From: Eutreptiella sp. 'Long Island Sound 2002' | Lineage: Eukaryota; Euglenozoa; Euglenophyceae; Eutreptiales; Eutreptiaceae | Reading direction: 5' to 3' | DNA: 64,000 nt | Assembly: GCA_964036045.1 (NCBI GenBank) | Contig: OZ038380.1 | Location: 164,245,872 to 164,309,871, forward strand | Part shown: one piece after another, positions 1 through 9,811 of the stretch | How the letters are laid out: each line of letters starts with the position of its first letter | Position numbering within the stretch: position 1 is the stretch's first letter | Program-made: the position numbers and the translations under genes | Notes under the pieces: model-generated | The model's input: the letters and a program-made list of their open reading frames with translations, nothing else | Database searches by the model: none | What the model was told of the DNA's origin: nothing

Positions 1-416
1 CACCTGCTCCTTTGCTGTGCACCATCCAGATGTTTGACGAGTCTTGGTCTGAACACATTGGGGCTCTCCCTCAGTTATTGTTGGAGAGATCACTACGGTC
101 AATGTTGGTGCCAACATTTTTCCAGATTCAATTGACACTTTGGCGGTGAGCAGACTGAGAATGTGACAAAGGGAATGCCATGCTGATTTGCTTTGTGCGA
201 GTGTGTGTGCCGGGAATCCAGTTTTTTGAACGCTGTGCTGAAAATTCCGAAGGAGCACAATGGCTCACCCCATTTTCAGTAATCCTTGGCAGTTTTCCTG
301 CAGTAGGTTTCTTGCATATGTTGTATTTTTTTTTGTTTGATGCCAGTGCTCAGAGTGTATTGCATGACTACCCCCCTTTCCCCCGCCCGCAGACCGGGCG
401 TCCGCGCATGATGAAT
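1..416 (+). repeat. M4 spacer, partial copy, upstream of chimeric 5S
   Basis: This is the 3' part of a spacer that precedes every 5S sequence in the window except the one at 4518. It matches 11681-12095 and the ends of 33511-34205, 45069-45763 and 53617-54311 almost base for base. The left end is cut by the window. Open frames here are short and have no recognisable product. The last 60 bases are C-rich and lead directly into the 5S sequence. Confidence 0.85.
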
Positions 417-547
417 GCGTACGGCCATACTACTGGGAACACACCTAAACCCGTCCGAATTCAGAAGTTAAGCCTAGTCAGGCCCAGTTAGTACTGAGGT
501 GGGAGACCGCTTGGCAACGACACACTTTCTGAGTGTCTATTTTTTTT
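417..547 (+). pseudogene. Chimeric 5S rRNA: 5' 98 nt of 5S fused to a foreign tail
   Basis: Bases 417-514 match the complete 5S copies at 4518 and 45764, including the internal control region: box A (GAAGTTAAGC), the intermediate element and box C around GGTGGGAGACC. After CTTGG the 5S 3' end is lost. It is replaced by sequence shared with the repeat at about 5276, containing a 5-bp hairpin (522-526 with 532-536) and a run of eight T at 540-547. The 3' strand of helix I is missing, so it cannot make a normal 5S. Because the Pol III promoter is internal, it could still be transcribed as an RNA of about 125-130 nt. Transcription is inference. Confidence 0.8.
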
Positions 548-1820
548 CGGTATATACCCGCTCCTTACTAGGCAGCTTTGGTGCTTTCAGCACCACTTTG
601 TGGAGGCCAATCGGCCAATCTCCTTTCAAAATCCTTCCCACCTGGAATCCGGATCATAGGCTCATGCTCAGCACCCATCATTTAGTCCGCACACATCCGC
701 ACACATGTCCCTCCCCTTTGCGTATGTTCAACTCCCGGGGCACATTGCAACTGCGACCTTTTTTTTGGACATGCCCAAAAAGTAGGTCGCAATGGACAGG
801 CTAACCCAAGAAGTGCTGAACTGGTGCATTTGAACCCGAAAAATGAAAAATGCAAAAACTCCACCGTGGTACACGCAGGTCACACAGCACAGGCCACGCA
901 CAGCCGGACGGGTGGAGGCACCCGACTGCCACTGCCATCGCTCACTGCACCGCCTCTGGACCGGTAACAGGGCAGCCCTGCAAGCCCTAGACAGCCATCC
1001 GCGGATGGGTCGAACGGCCCCCGGTAGGTGGTAACCCCCGACCAAAGGAAAGTGAAGCAAACAACCGTATGGTGTACAAACTGATTTTTTTGCAAGTGGG
1101 TATTTTTTTTTTCAATCAGATTGAGATTGTGGTTTGGATTCTGGTTTTTTTTTATTTTGGTTTTCTTTTTTTTTACATTTTCTTACGCCAAATCTCAAGA
1201 GTGCATCCCACCGAAAAATTGAAGGCGCTTTTCCCATTTGCGCAATTGTAGGTCACAGAAAGTGTAGGTCGCTCGCTTGCAGTGCACTCAAGTACCGTTG
1301 GACGTATTTTCTCTTAGTTGAAAGGTCTCGTGTGTGAGCACCTCCTGCTTTGGAAGTCGCACACGATAAGCGAGGCACGATGGGGATTGCCTTGCGAGTG
1401 GTATGCCTCATGCTCCTCTATTGTGTGTCATTTGTGTGTCAGCAAGCTGTCTGTGTGTTCATTGTGTGTCAGCGTGTGTGTAGTTGTGAACAGCACAGCG
1501 CAGCACAGCACAGCACAGCACAGCACAGCACAGCACAACAGCACAGGGTGTGTGACTTGGTGTCGTTTGTGTGTCGGCGCGCCCTGTGTTGCTGCTTGCT
1601 GCTGCTTGTGGTTTCGCCCTTCAGATGTGGTGAGTGGTGAGGCCGCACTCAAGAATGGGCAGTTTGAAGCTTGCACAAGGCTCGCCGAAGCGTTTGCGCA
1701 ATTTGTATGCTGCAGCTGATCGCTCTTTCGTTCATCCTGCTGCCGTCAAGAAACGGGTGCCGTACATGGACGCCACAGCAAAGCAGCCGTTGGTAATATC
1801 AACCCCCCCCTGTCCTGTGC
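548..1820 (+). repeat. M6 T-rich spacer downstream of chimeric 5S
   Basis: This stretch is duplicated at 12227-13540 with few differences. Bases 548-735 are related to the G segment (5290-5480). Then comes an inverted repeat, TGCGACCT/AGGTCGCA, near 748-800, a T-homopolymer-rich stretch (1084-1185), a CACAG microsatellite (1490-1546) and a G/T-rich stretch. Overlapping open frames of 60-130 codons occur in several frames, but none looks like a protein family I recognise. Confidence 0.75.
1490..1548 (+). repeat. (CACAG)n microsatellite
   Basis: About ten tandem CACAG units with two interruptions (CGCAG and CAACAG). The same tract occurs in the second copy at about 13169-13227 with the same interruptions, so the copies separated without slippage here. 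Confidence 0.9.
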
Positions 1821-2560
1821 AGTGTGTGGGCGTTACGATTGTGCCTGTGGGTGAGTTACGAGTGTGTGGGCGTTACGATTGTGCCTGTGGGTGAGTTACG
1901 AGTGTGCTTGTGTTACGAATGTGCCTGTAGGTGAGTTACGCGTGTGCTTGTGTCACGAATGTGCCTGTGGGTGAGTTACGAGTGTGTGGGCGTTACGAGT
2001 GTGCCTGTGGGTGAGTTACGCGTGTGCTTGTGTCACGAATGTGCTTGTGGGTGAGTTCCGAGTGTGTTTGTGTTACCATGGTGCCTGTGGGTGAGTTACG
2101 AGCGTGCTTGTGTTACGAGTGTGCCTGTGGGTGAGTTACGAGTGTGCTTGTGTTACGAATGTGCCTGTGGGTGAGTTCCGAGTGTGTTTGTGTTACGATG
2201 GTGCCTGTGGGTGAGTTACGTGCGCGCTTGTGTTACCAATGTGCCTCTGGGTGAGTTACGAGCGTGCTTGTGTTACGAATGTGCCTGTGGGTGAGTTACG
2301 AGTGTGCTTGTGTTACGACTGTGCCTGTGGGCGAGTTACGAGTGTATTGGTGCTACGAATGTGCCTGTGGGTGAGTGACGAGTGTGTTGGTGCTACGAAT
2401 GTTCCTGTGGGTGAGTTACGAGTGTGGTTGTGTTACCAATTTGCCTCTGGGTGAGACACGAGCGTGCTTGTGTTAGGAATGTGCTTGTGAGTCAGTCCGA
2501 GTGTGTTTGTGCTACGAATGTGACTGTGGGTGAGTTACGAGTGCATAGGTGTTTGTCTAG
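1821..2560 (+). repeat. 40-bp minisatellite (GTGCCTGTGGGTGAGTTACG type)
   Basis: About 18 tandem units of about 40 bp. Each contains GTGCCTGTGGGTGAGTTACG followed by a variable half such as AGTGTGCTTGTGTTACGAAT. Half-units differ mainly at GTGTTACGAAT versus GGGCGTTACGA. In the second M6 copy only the first unit or so survives before the junction at about 13549. The open frames are by-products of the repeat. Confidence 0.9.
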
Positions 2561-2573
2561 TGCGATCGTTCTG

Positions 2574-2700
2574 ATGTGTCTGTGTCATTTGTGTCTGCCA
2601 TTTTGCCATCTGTGTGTCATTTGTGTCTGCCATTTTGCCATCTCTGTGTCATTTGTGTGTCTGCCTTTTGCCATCTGTGTGTCATTTGTGTGTTGTGTGA
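2574..2700 (+). repeat. About 31-bp minisatellite (TGTGTCATTTGTGTCTGCCA type)
   Basis: Four tandem, slightly degenerate units of about 31 bp built from TGTGTCATTTGTGTCTGCC and ATTTTGCCATC. It occurs once in the window. Confidence 0.85.
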
Positions 2701-3210
2701 TGTGTTTTGTTTTTGCTCCACTGAAAGCAGAGGTGGTTTTTTTTCGAAACAAAAGGCTTTTTGTCAATGTTCATGAGAGAAAGCAGTAAAATTTGGTGAC
2801 AGGGGGAGCATTGTACATTTGCATTTAGAAACAACAACGTTGGATGGCAGGGAATTAGTGAAAGTGGCGAAATGATCAAATACGTTGATGGCAAGTGCAA
2901 TGTCACAGAAACATTGTTTCTACAAACAACGCTGTAAAACAGATCAAGTGCATGATTTTGGTTCCCATCGGGCAGTTGGTAAAAAAACTGGTTTTGCACC
3001 CCCAAGCTTAGTAGTGGTGTGCACATTGCTGGTTTTGCTTTGCATAACCTCATGAAGATTTTTAGCCAATTTGACCATCTTTTTATGGCATGTTTAGTTG
3101 TAGTTCACATTCCGGCAACTGTTGCCCCAGCTAGGGGAAAACTAACTAGTCCACCAATCCCCCCCCCCCCGCCTTCGCCGGGAGGGGGAACACAAAAAGA
3201 GAGGGGGGGT

Positions 3211-3241
3211 GGATGCGATGGTGCATGGCACCATCGCATCC
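3211..3241. repeat. Perfect 14-bp inverted repeat, 3-nt loop
   Basis: GGATGCGATGGTGC at 3211-3224 pairs perfectly with 3228-3241 around ATG. The motif CATCGCATCC recurs just downstream (about 3260), so the palindrome sits in a small ATCCACTCA-type degenerate repeat. Confidence 0.9.
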
Positions 3242-3543
3242 ACTCAAGTATCCACTCACTCATCGCATCCACTCAGGTATCCATTCACTTACCTCAGGAA
3301 ATTGCGTGACTGGGGGGGGGGGTGGGGGGGCCTGCATGCATGGGGGTGGGTGCGGTAGCTACCACAGGTGGATAAAAGCCATGCTGTTTGTTGTCAAGTT
3401 GGGTACGTGGTGGTAAGGGTTCGGCTGAACGGCAAGGTGCATAAGTTGTGGGGCAACGTTGGTTGGAAGAGAAAGAGCATGCCACATTTGTGTGCCAATT
3501 TTCCAATTTGTTGACTCTCAATGGAATAATTATCCAATTGGCC

Positions 3544-3786
3544 ATCTCCAGGGGGTGGGAGCCCATTCACAAGGGCCAGGCATTGCTGGGGTAGACATAT
3601 AGGCATAAAACAATTTCCTAAAATCTTCCAAGTTTTCGGGCACAAAAACATGGGAACACGTTCTGTGTTTGTGGCCTACACTCTGCAGCCTGACCCACCA
3701 CCCTGGACTCTCCCTGAACAAGGGATCTCCAGGGGGTGGGAGCCCATTCACAAGGGCCAGGCATTGCTGGGTAGACATATAGGCAT
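3544..3786 (+). repeat. Pair of 62-bp direct repeats
   Basis: Bases 3544-3606 and 3725-3786 are near-identical and begin ATCTCCAGGGGGTGGGAGCC. They are separated by about 118 bp that does not recur. Confidence 0.9.
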
Positions 3787-3908
3787 GCTATTGAGGTATG
3801 GAGGACAACATTCATGTGTGTTGCATGGCAATACATTCATTTGGGACGCAAACTCAGGCACATGGGACCGAACCCAAGCCCAAGGCAGCAGCCAACCCTG
3901 GCCCCAAG

Positions 3909-4259
3909 GATGGTTGTTTTCAGTGATAGTCGGCAACCCAAGGCACCCCCCCAGGGCAACGTGGATGCATTGTCATGGAGCCTGACAGCATGAATGTGAC
4001 CTCCTAGGTGTCCTCTAGAGGTTCCTGAACCTCAAGCTGAAGAGATGGCCCACAAACCTTTTTTTTGTACAAATTTCACCGTTCTACTACGTAACTTTTC
4101 GGCCTTTTCACGATGGCTGTTTTCAGTGATAGTCGGCAGCCCAAGGCACCCCCCCAGGGCAACGTCGATGCATTATCATGGAGCCTGACAGCATGAGTGT
4201 GACCTCCTAGGTGTCCTCTAGAGGTTCATAAACCTCAAGCTGAAGAGATGGCCCACAAA
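3909..4259 (+). repeat. Pair of 148-bp direct repeats
   Basis: 3909-4056 and 4112-4259 are about 95 percent alike and end in GAGATGGCCCACAAA. The phrase ATAGTCGGCAACCCAAGG is shared with module K (for example at about 40089), so this block is distantly related to K. Confidence 0.85.
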
Positions 4260-4261
4260 GA

Positions 4262-4461
4262 CAGGAGACAATGGGGTGGGGTGGGGTGGGGGGGGGGGGC
4301 ATGCGCGCAGTTGAGGCCGCGGTCACATTTTCTCGGCCCATTTGTGCGTGCTTCTTCATTACTTGGGCCCTGGTTCCCCGTTTGCAGGGTATCTTTGTCT
4401 GATTGTGCCCCATGTGCGGCTCTTAACGGCCGAATCTGTTCGTTGCTGGCCCGTTCGGATG
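4262..4461 (+). repeat. E segment with a G-quadruplex-type run
   Basis: A copy of a 200-bp segment also found at about 5592-5794, 19264-19475 (minus strand), 35793-35996 and 55899-56102. It starts GGAGACAAT, followed by four G4 runs separated by single T (4273-4299) and then GCATGCGCGC. No coding content. Confidence 0.85.
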
Positions 4462-4517
4462 CGGTCCACCCCCCCCCTTCCCCCCGCCCGCAGACCGGGC
4501 GTCCGCGCATGACGAAT

Positions 4518-4635
4518 GCGTACGGCCATACTACTGGGAATACACCTAAACCCGTCCGATTGCAGAAGTTAAGCCTAGTCAGGCCCAGTTAGTACTGAGG
4601 TGGGAGACCACTTGGGAACACTGGGTGCTGTACGC
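4518..4635 (+). rRNA. 5S ribosomal RNA, complete
   Basis: A 118-nt 5S rRNA, the small RNA of the large ribosomal subunit, transcribed by Pol III. The 5' GCGTACGG pairs with the 3' GTACGC to close helix I. CGTCCGAT, box A (GAAGTTAAGC) and box C (TAGTACTGAGGTGGGAGACC) are in the usual order and spacing, and it ends GGGTGCTGTACGC before a T6 run. It differs at a few positions from the copy at 45764 (AATACACC versus AACACACC; GATTGCAG versus GATTTCAG; GGGAACACTGGG versus GGGGACACCGGG). Either could be the functional sequence. Confidence 0.93.
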
Positions 4636-4641
4636 TTTTTT
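4636..4641 (+). terminator. Pol III T6 terminator of 5S gene
   Basis: Six T residues directly follow the 5S 3' end, the standard termination signal for Pol III. The following TATTGCCCC is shared with the copies at 34844 and 54950, where most of the 5S gene itself is missing. Confidence 0.85.
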
Positions 4642-4651
4642 ATTGCCCCTG

Positions 4652-4697
4652 ACTCGGTAGGATCTGCCCGTTCCTAGACAGGCAGATCCTACCGAGT
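4652..4697. repeat. 17-bp perfect inverted repeat after 5S
   Basis: ACTCGGTAGGATCTGCC (4652-4668) and its exact complement (4681-4697) flank a 12-nt loop. The same hairpin occurs at 34853-34898, 54959-55004 and 46062-46107. Part of the arm recurs in direct orientation about 350 bp downstream (GAACGGGCAGAGCCTACCGAG near 5026). Confidence 0.92.
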
Positions 4698-5603
4698 ATA
4701 CAGTCTCCCCGAAAGTACTAAAAATAGCAAGTTGTACCAAATCGACGTGAAAATCTTTCTACCCCCCCTATTTCGAGGTCGCTGATTCCGAAAATGCAAT
4801 TTTTTTTCGAATCTGAGACAGTGGCGTCGAGATATGAGGGGGTCCAAATGGAGCGCGCGCGCGACCAAAAACTCGGTAATAACCGCCCCAACCGCCAAAT
4901 CTGAGTTGATATTCGGATTCAGCGACATCAAAATAGGGGCGGGGGGTACTAGTTTACCCATGTAGGTCCCCAGGGGGTCCCGCTCTAACACCACCCCAAA
5001 AGGGGTATCCCCATTCGTGGTGAGGAACGGGCAGAGCCTACCGAGTCGTTAATAGTCACCCATATCCTAAAATGAGCTATTGACACAGTAAACCCCCCCT
5101 ATTTCGGGGTCGCTGAGTCCAAAACGTCACTCATTTTGCGAATCCGAGACGGTGGCGTCGAGCTATGGGGGAGGGGGGTCCTAACGAGCGGTGGGAGGTC
5201 CGAAAAACCCCCCTGCCAACATGCGTTCGCGTGAAGGGGCAGCCACGAGGACGTTATGCCACGCACACGCTACACAGAGGCACACTCTCTGAGTATCTAT
5301 TTTTTTTCGGTATATACTCGCTCCTTACTAGGCAGCTTTGGTGCTTTGAGCGCCACTTTGTGGAGGCCAATGGGCCAATCTCCCTCCAAAACCAAAGTCC
5401 TTCCCACCTGGAGTCCGGATCATAGGCTCATGCTCAGCACCCATCATTTAGTCCGCACGCATCCGCACACATGTCCCTCCCCTTTGCGTAACACCCTGCC
5501 CTTCCTTCCCAGGGGGTATCGCGGCATGCGCTGCCCCGCCCCTTCCGCCCCTCCCCCCTAGGGGGGTAGGGTTTGTCCATGTCCCTCCTGCGCAGGAGAC
5601 AAT

Positions 5604-5630
5604 GGGGTGGGGTGGGGTGGGGGGGGGGGG
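5604..5630 (+). repeat. G-quadruplex-type tract in L1
   Basis: Three GGGGT units followed by a long G run, then CATGCGCGCA. It is one of five copies of this tract (4273, 5604, 35805 and 55911 on plus; 19436-19461 as the C-rich strand), and the final G-run length differs between copies. Confidence 0.85.
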
Positions 5631-6869
5631 CATGCGCGCAGTTGAGGCCGCGGTCACATTTTGTCGGCCCATTTGTGTGTGCTTCTTGCTTACTTGGGCC
5701 CTGGTTCCCCGTTTGCAGGGTATCTTTGTCTGATTGTGCCCCATGTGCGGCGCTTAACGGCCGAATCTGTTCGTTGCTGGCCCGTTCGGACGCGGACAAT
5801 GATTTGTGCCATGTGATGTTTTTTCCAATCTGTTGCATTCGGTGACGTTGCCGATCGATGTGCACAGTGATACGCTGTATGGAGAGTGTTGTCTTGGGGA
5901 CAGCTTGTTTTTTGGGCTTCTAGTCAGCTTTGCTGGGAGTTCTGTTTTGTATTCTTTGCACCATGTCGTGCTGTGAGCAATGTGTTGTGTCTTGTGCGCA
6001 GTGCTGTCTATTGCAAGCTGTATCCAAAAACTTCCATGGTGCAGAACAAAGGTCTCATTGAAGCTCATGTTTTTCGCACATGGCCGCCATGGCACCTTCT
6101 TAGGAGCTAGATCTCCCTCTGAGTGTGCTGAGACCATCCCGCCCTCCTCCTGGACAAGAATCTTAGAGATTCCAAATGTGCACATGCCTCTACAATGCCA
6201 CATACCTTCGGGAAATCCTTCTGTGTAACCCGCATAGGCCTGTACACAAAGGCTAAAAAGGATTTCAAAAATTTGCTGAAAGAGGAATCTCAACAACCCT
6301 AGCTCCTTGAGGGAATATATGAATGGTCCAAATGCTCGATCTAGCCATAATTCAAAGGCAGGAAATACATTCTAAATTGTAAGCCACAAATTATCATAAC
6401 TATTGCAACTTTCCTCAACCTCTTTTGTCCGCAAAAATCTTGACGCAGTGATATTGCAGGTAATAAAGACGTATCACTATTACTATCGCAAAAAGGAATG
6501 TCGAAGTGGTCCACTTCACGGTTCAAAAAATCCTAGTTTGTTGCGTGACGATGTTACAAATTTTGTACATACCATTGTCTGTTGGAAACAGAACAGTGCA
6601 TGTGTCCTGTGTGCTACAAAACCGCGGCTGCCAAAGTACTGCATGATTCGATGCTCAACAACTTACCAAAATATCAAACCCATAGCAGATGAGGTATCGG
6701 ATCAAATTGTCCTAACCAATTATGAGAAACATCCCAGATGTCCCCAATATCCTAGTGAGTTTAAAATACAATATCACAATCTTCTACACAACCATAGATC
6801 TATCAAGGCTGCGCATCCCAATGGCTAACCCATACGAAATGAAAAGCGCGCCAACGAATGTCCTAAGTC

Positions 6870-8640
6870 GTGTTTGAGAAAACGATCCTAAGTCCGAATG
6901 CAGAAAAGATCCTAATGATTCTAATTATCATAAAAGTCCTAACCAGGCGAACATGTTGCGATGAGTCATTGTCAAAGATATGGAAAAATAGGTTATCCTT
7001 ATCCCAGAACCTCTGTCTAACGCGTGGAAAAAACATCCTAAGTATCCTAAACATCCTCAGCCTTTGGGACAGAACGTTAGGGCTAGGAAACATCCTAACT
7101 ATGCCAAGTACTGAATATTCCTCGATAACACCAACGAATATACTACATATCCTAAGAGTGGTTACAATTACGGTTGTCATGAGTTATTTGCCATCACTAC
7201 ACATGCAAAATGTAAAAAGAACGATATTCTAACTGCTGTTGGAGAAAATATCCTAAATATCTTCAACTGACTGAACATTTGTTCTCAAAAATATCCCAAA
7301 TATCCCAAGTACTTTGTGTGGCTCTGGGCATGTAATTATCCTAAACCTCCTAACCTGGCAAACATGTTGCGATGGGTCATTGTCAAAGAGATGGATAAAC
7401 CGGTTAGCCTTAGCCTAAAAACACTGTCTAATTTGTGCAAAAAACATCCTAAGTATCCTAAATGTCCTCAACTTTTGGGACTGAAAGTTGGGGCTAGCAA
7501 ACATCTTTAATGTGCTAAGTACTCCATTTTCTTCGATAACAGCAAGGAATATCTTAAATATCCTAAGAGTGGTTACAAGTACGGTTGTGATGAGGAATTT
7601 GCCATTACTATACATGAAAAATCTAAGAATAAAAATATCATAAGTGCCGACGGAGAAAATATCCTAATTATCCTAAATATCCTAAACATCCCAATGGGCA
7701 AACAACGGGCGGTTGAAAATGTTGTGAGTCCTAATTTTGCCAAGTCAGTCATCCGAATCATCGGGAAGATCGTTAAACCTCATGCAGAAAATATCCTAAG
7801 TATCCCAAATGTCCTGACCTGGCTCGTTTCTTTTCTCAAAAACATCCTAAATATCCTAAGTACGTAATATTGTTCCGGGCATATCATCGAACATATTGTA
7901 AGTATCCGCTATTGTTGTGATGAGTAAGTAGCGATGGCTAGAAGGAAGATATCATAAGTCCTATAGGAGACAATATTTGAATTATCCTAAATATTCTGAA
8001 CCATCCAATGGGCCAACAACAGGATGCTGAAAATGTTGTGCTGAGCACGTGTCAAATACTTCCTAATCTCGCCAGACCAAACATCCTGAATATCAGCACC
8101 ATTCTTTAAGATCATGCAAAAAATATCCTAAATATCCCAAATATCCTCAATTGACTGAACATTCTTGCTCAAAAATATCCTCAATATCCCAAGTACTTCA
8201 TGTAGCTTTGGGCATAACACCAGAAATATTCCAAAGATTCGAAGAAGGGTTACAGCTACCATTGTGATGAGTACATTGCCAAAAATATCCTAAGTCCTGA
8301 TGGAGACAATATCCCCATTATGTGGACCATCCTCAACATCGTAATGGACAAACAACTGCAGGCTGAACATGTTGTGATAAGCAATCGTCCAAAACATCTC
8401 AACCTCGCCAGAACAAATATTCTAAATGCGAGAAAAGATCCTGAAACGTCATGCAAAAAATATCCTAAATATCCTAAATATCCCTAGCTGACTCATCTAG
8501 ACTGAAACCTCCTGCTGAAAAATGTCCAAAATATCCCAAGTACTTAATATTCTTCCAGGCAAGGACCAAAAATATCCTAACTATCCTAAAAAATGGTTAC
8601 GGTTACAGCTAAGGTTAACCGTAACCCTTTTTTTTAGGAT
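6870..8640 (+). repeat. AT-rich TATCCTAA satellite in L1
   Basis: About 1.8 kb of degenerate units with cores AATATCCTAA and CATCCTAAGTATCC. It has a longer-range pattern of recurring phrases such as AACATGTTGCGATG and GATTATCCTAA at spacings of about 400 bp. Open frames in both directions are fragments of this pattern. Counterparts: 16390-18200 (minus), 37070-38840 and 57176-58946. Confidence 0.85.
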
Positions 8641-8660
8641 AATTAGGATATTTTCCCAAA
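8566..8660. repeat. Imperfect inverted repeat closing the TATCCTAA satellite
   Basis: GGTTACGGTTA (8595-8605) pairs exactly with 8616-8626. The flanking TATCCTAA...AAAAAAT on the left pairs with TTTTTTTTAGGATA on the right, giving arms of about 37 bp with minor mismatches. Satellite polarity flips across the hairpin and the satellite ends just beyond it. Core copies: 16439-16470, 38794-38825 and 58900-58931. Confidence 0.85.
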
Positions 8661-8839
8661 AAAATGATCGGGTGTTTGCAATATTTTAGAACGCAAAAGT
8701 AACCTACTAGGATGCATTCTTTTGGCACTCACAAACCACCTCGCCTATGGAATGAGGCCTCAAGACAACACAAACAGCCCTGAACCAGTGCACCACACAT
8801 GTGTAACGGCAGCAGTGACAGCACTCAATTATACACTGA

Positions 8840-9102
8840 TGTGATCAGAATTTCAATGATTCTCAGATGTACATTAGTGCAGTAAATTTTCCGCTTGTTT
8901 TCATGTTTTCCGTTCGCCGCCAGATGTCGCCTGTGAGCGCGCGTCGAGTCGCATTTGTCTTTCGTGATTTCCCAATCGGATTTATTTAAATTATTTCGAA
9001 TGATTTCACGTTGTGTCATTATGTGCGATGAATGCGCATTGAGATTCTATGTCTGCTCCATTTTTGTAGACCGGGTTTTCGTACTCTTCATATTCCACCA
9101 TG
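8840..9102 (+). mobile_element. Possible degenerate LTR / gag-start relic
   Basis: This stretch has the same ordered landmarks as the 3' half of the retrotransposon LTR at 19603-20134: a GCGCGCG-rich run, CGGATTTATTTAAATTATTTCG (LTR: GGATTATTTAAATTCATTCG), TTGTAGACCGGGTTTTC (LTR: CATAGACTGGGATTTTC), then an ATG opening a frame at 9100. Overall identity is low, so kinship rests on the order of several short matches. Counterparts: about 15963-16220 (minus), 39039-39301 and 59145-59407. Confidence 0.4.
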
Positions 9103-9384
9103 GAGTTCAAAGGACTTACAAGTGCTTCGCATATGTCGCTCCCCGAGGCTGGATATGGGTCTGAAGAGGGTTATGTGGGTTCGGAGATATCAGGGGCAGT
9201 GTCGGGCGTTACGACCCCTGGGGCATCAAGGCTACAGGCTTCGCAGTTACAACAAAGATCAACCACTATGCAGCGGTTACAACATGTTCCTCACATGGCA
9301 CCACACAACAGGAAGAAACACTACACCACATCAATCCACACCACGCTAGACCACACCACACCACCTTTCACCGCACTGCCCCAG

Positions 9385-9632
9385 GATGTGCCCCGCAATG
9401 TGGCCCACGATGTGCCCTAGAATGTGCCCCTCAATGCTCACCACAATGTGACCCATGATGTGCCCCACCATGTGCCCCACCATGTGCCCCACGATGTGCC
9501 CGCCAAATGCCACATGATGTGCCCCATGATGTGCCCCACAGTGTGCCCCACTGTGAACCCCACAATGTGACCTGGGATGTGCCCCACCATGTGCCCCACC
9601 ATGTGCCGCAGGATGTGCCCCACCATGTAGTA
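9385..9632 (+). repeat. 12-bp minisatellite (GTGCCCCACCAT)
   Basis: About 20 tandem 12-mers with small variations (GATGTGCCCCAC, AATGTGGCCCAC). The period is a multiple of three, which produces long His/Pro/Val or Gly/His/Met open frames on both strands. Counterparts: 15434-15680 (minus), 39584-39829 and 59690-59935. The L1 copy carries a TAG at about 9418 that breaks the frame open in the other copies. Confidence 0.9.
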
Positions 9633-9644
9633 AAATACTTGTAA

Positions 9645-9811
9645 ATTCAGGGGTAAAAATTGGGGATGTTTTTCGCCATACAAGGAGGGTGCTGGGTATA
9701 CTTTGCACTGCACCACGGCCTCCTACCATCTTCAGAATGCATACCACTTCACAAATGCCTTTCTCTCTATCATTACATCACACTCCAACCCATAGTTGCT
9801 CACCCGGGATG
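9645..9811 (+). repeat. N element (about 190-bp dispersed module), copy
   Basis: This module runs from GGGGTAAAAATTGGGGATG through TTTGCACTGCACCACGGCCTCC to CACCCGGGATGCTCCCCTTG. It recurs in both orientations at about 14210-14400, 14815-15010 (minus), 15220-15424 (minus), 39840-40028, 40257-40445, 40866-41062 (minus), 49955-50068, 59946-60134 and elsewhere. It typically borders tandem arrays, here the P array. Confidence 0.8.

Larger units (their letters stand above)
2701..4260. other. Mostly single-copy intergenic stretch
   Basis: This region is not repeated elsewhere in the window apart from internal duplications. It contains a C10/G-rich tract near 3160-3210, a perfect hairpin at 3211-3241, a G-homopolymer tract at about 3312-3330 and two pairs of direct repeats. 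An open frame at 3650-3985 (111 codons) spans one of those duplicates and has no recognisable domain. I see no convincing gene. Confidence 0.6.
4652..9644 (+). repeat. Composite repeat L, copy L1
   Basis: A segment of about 5 kb, nearly identical to 34853-39843 (L3) and 54959-59949 (L4) and to the complement of 15420-19597 joined to 30418-31152 (L2). In order it holds the hairpin, the G segment (4698-5500), the E segment (5592-5794), a mixed stretch (5795-6860), the TATCCTAA satellite (6870-8640), a satellite-end hairpin (8595-8626), an LTR-like relic (about 8840-9102) and the 12-bp minisatellite (9385-9632). The open frames are not conserved in a way that suggests protein coding. Confidence 0.88.

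Noticed and set aside
5754-6296. 180-codon minus-strand frame in L
   Set aside because: It overlaps the E segment and crosses repeat boundaries. The L2 counterpart is truncated and no domain is recognised.
6870-8640. Interstitial telomere repeats
   Set aside because: The TATCCTAA/TTAGGATA motif is irregular and does not match a known telomere heptamer or octamer in uniform tandem.
9346-9747. His/Gly-rich minus-strand frame as a metal-binding protein
   Set aside because: It is the antisense reading of the 12-bp minisatellite and differs in length and continuity among L copies.
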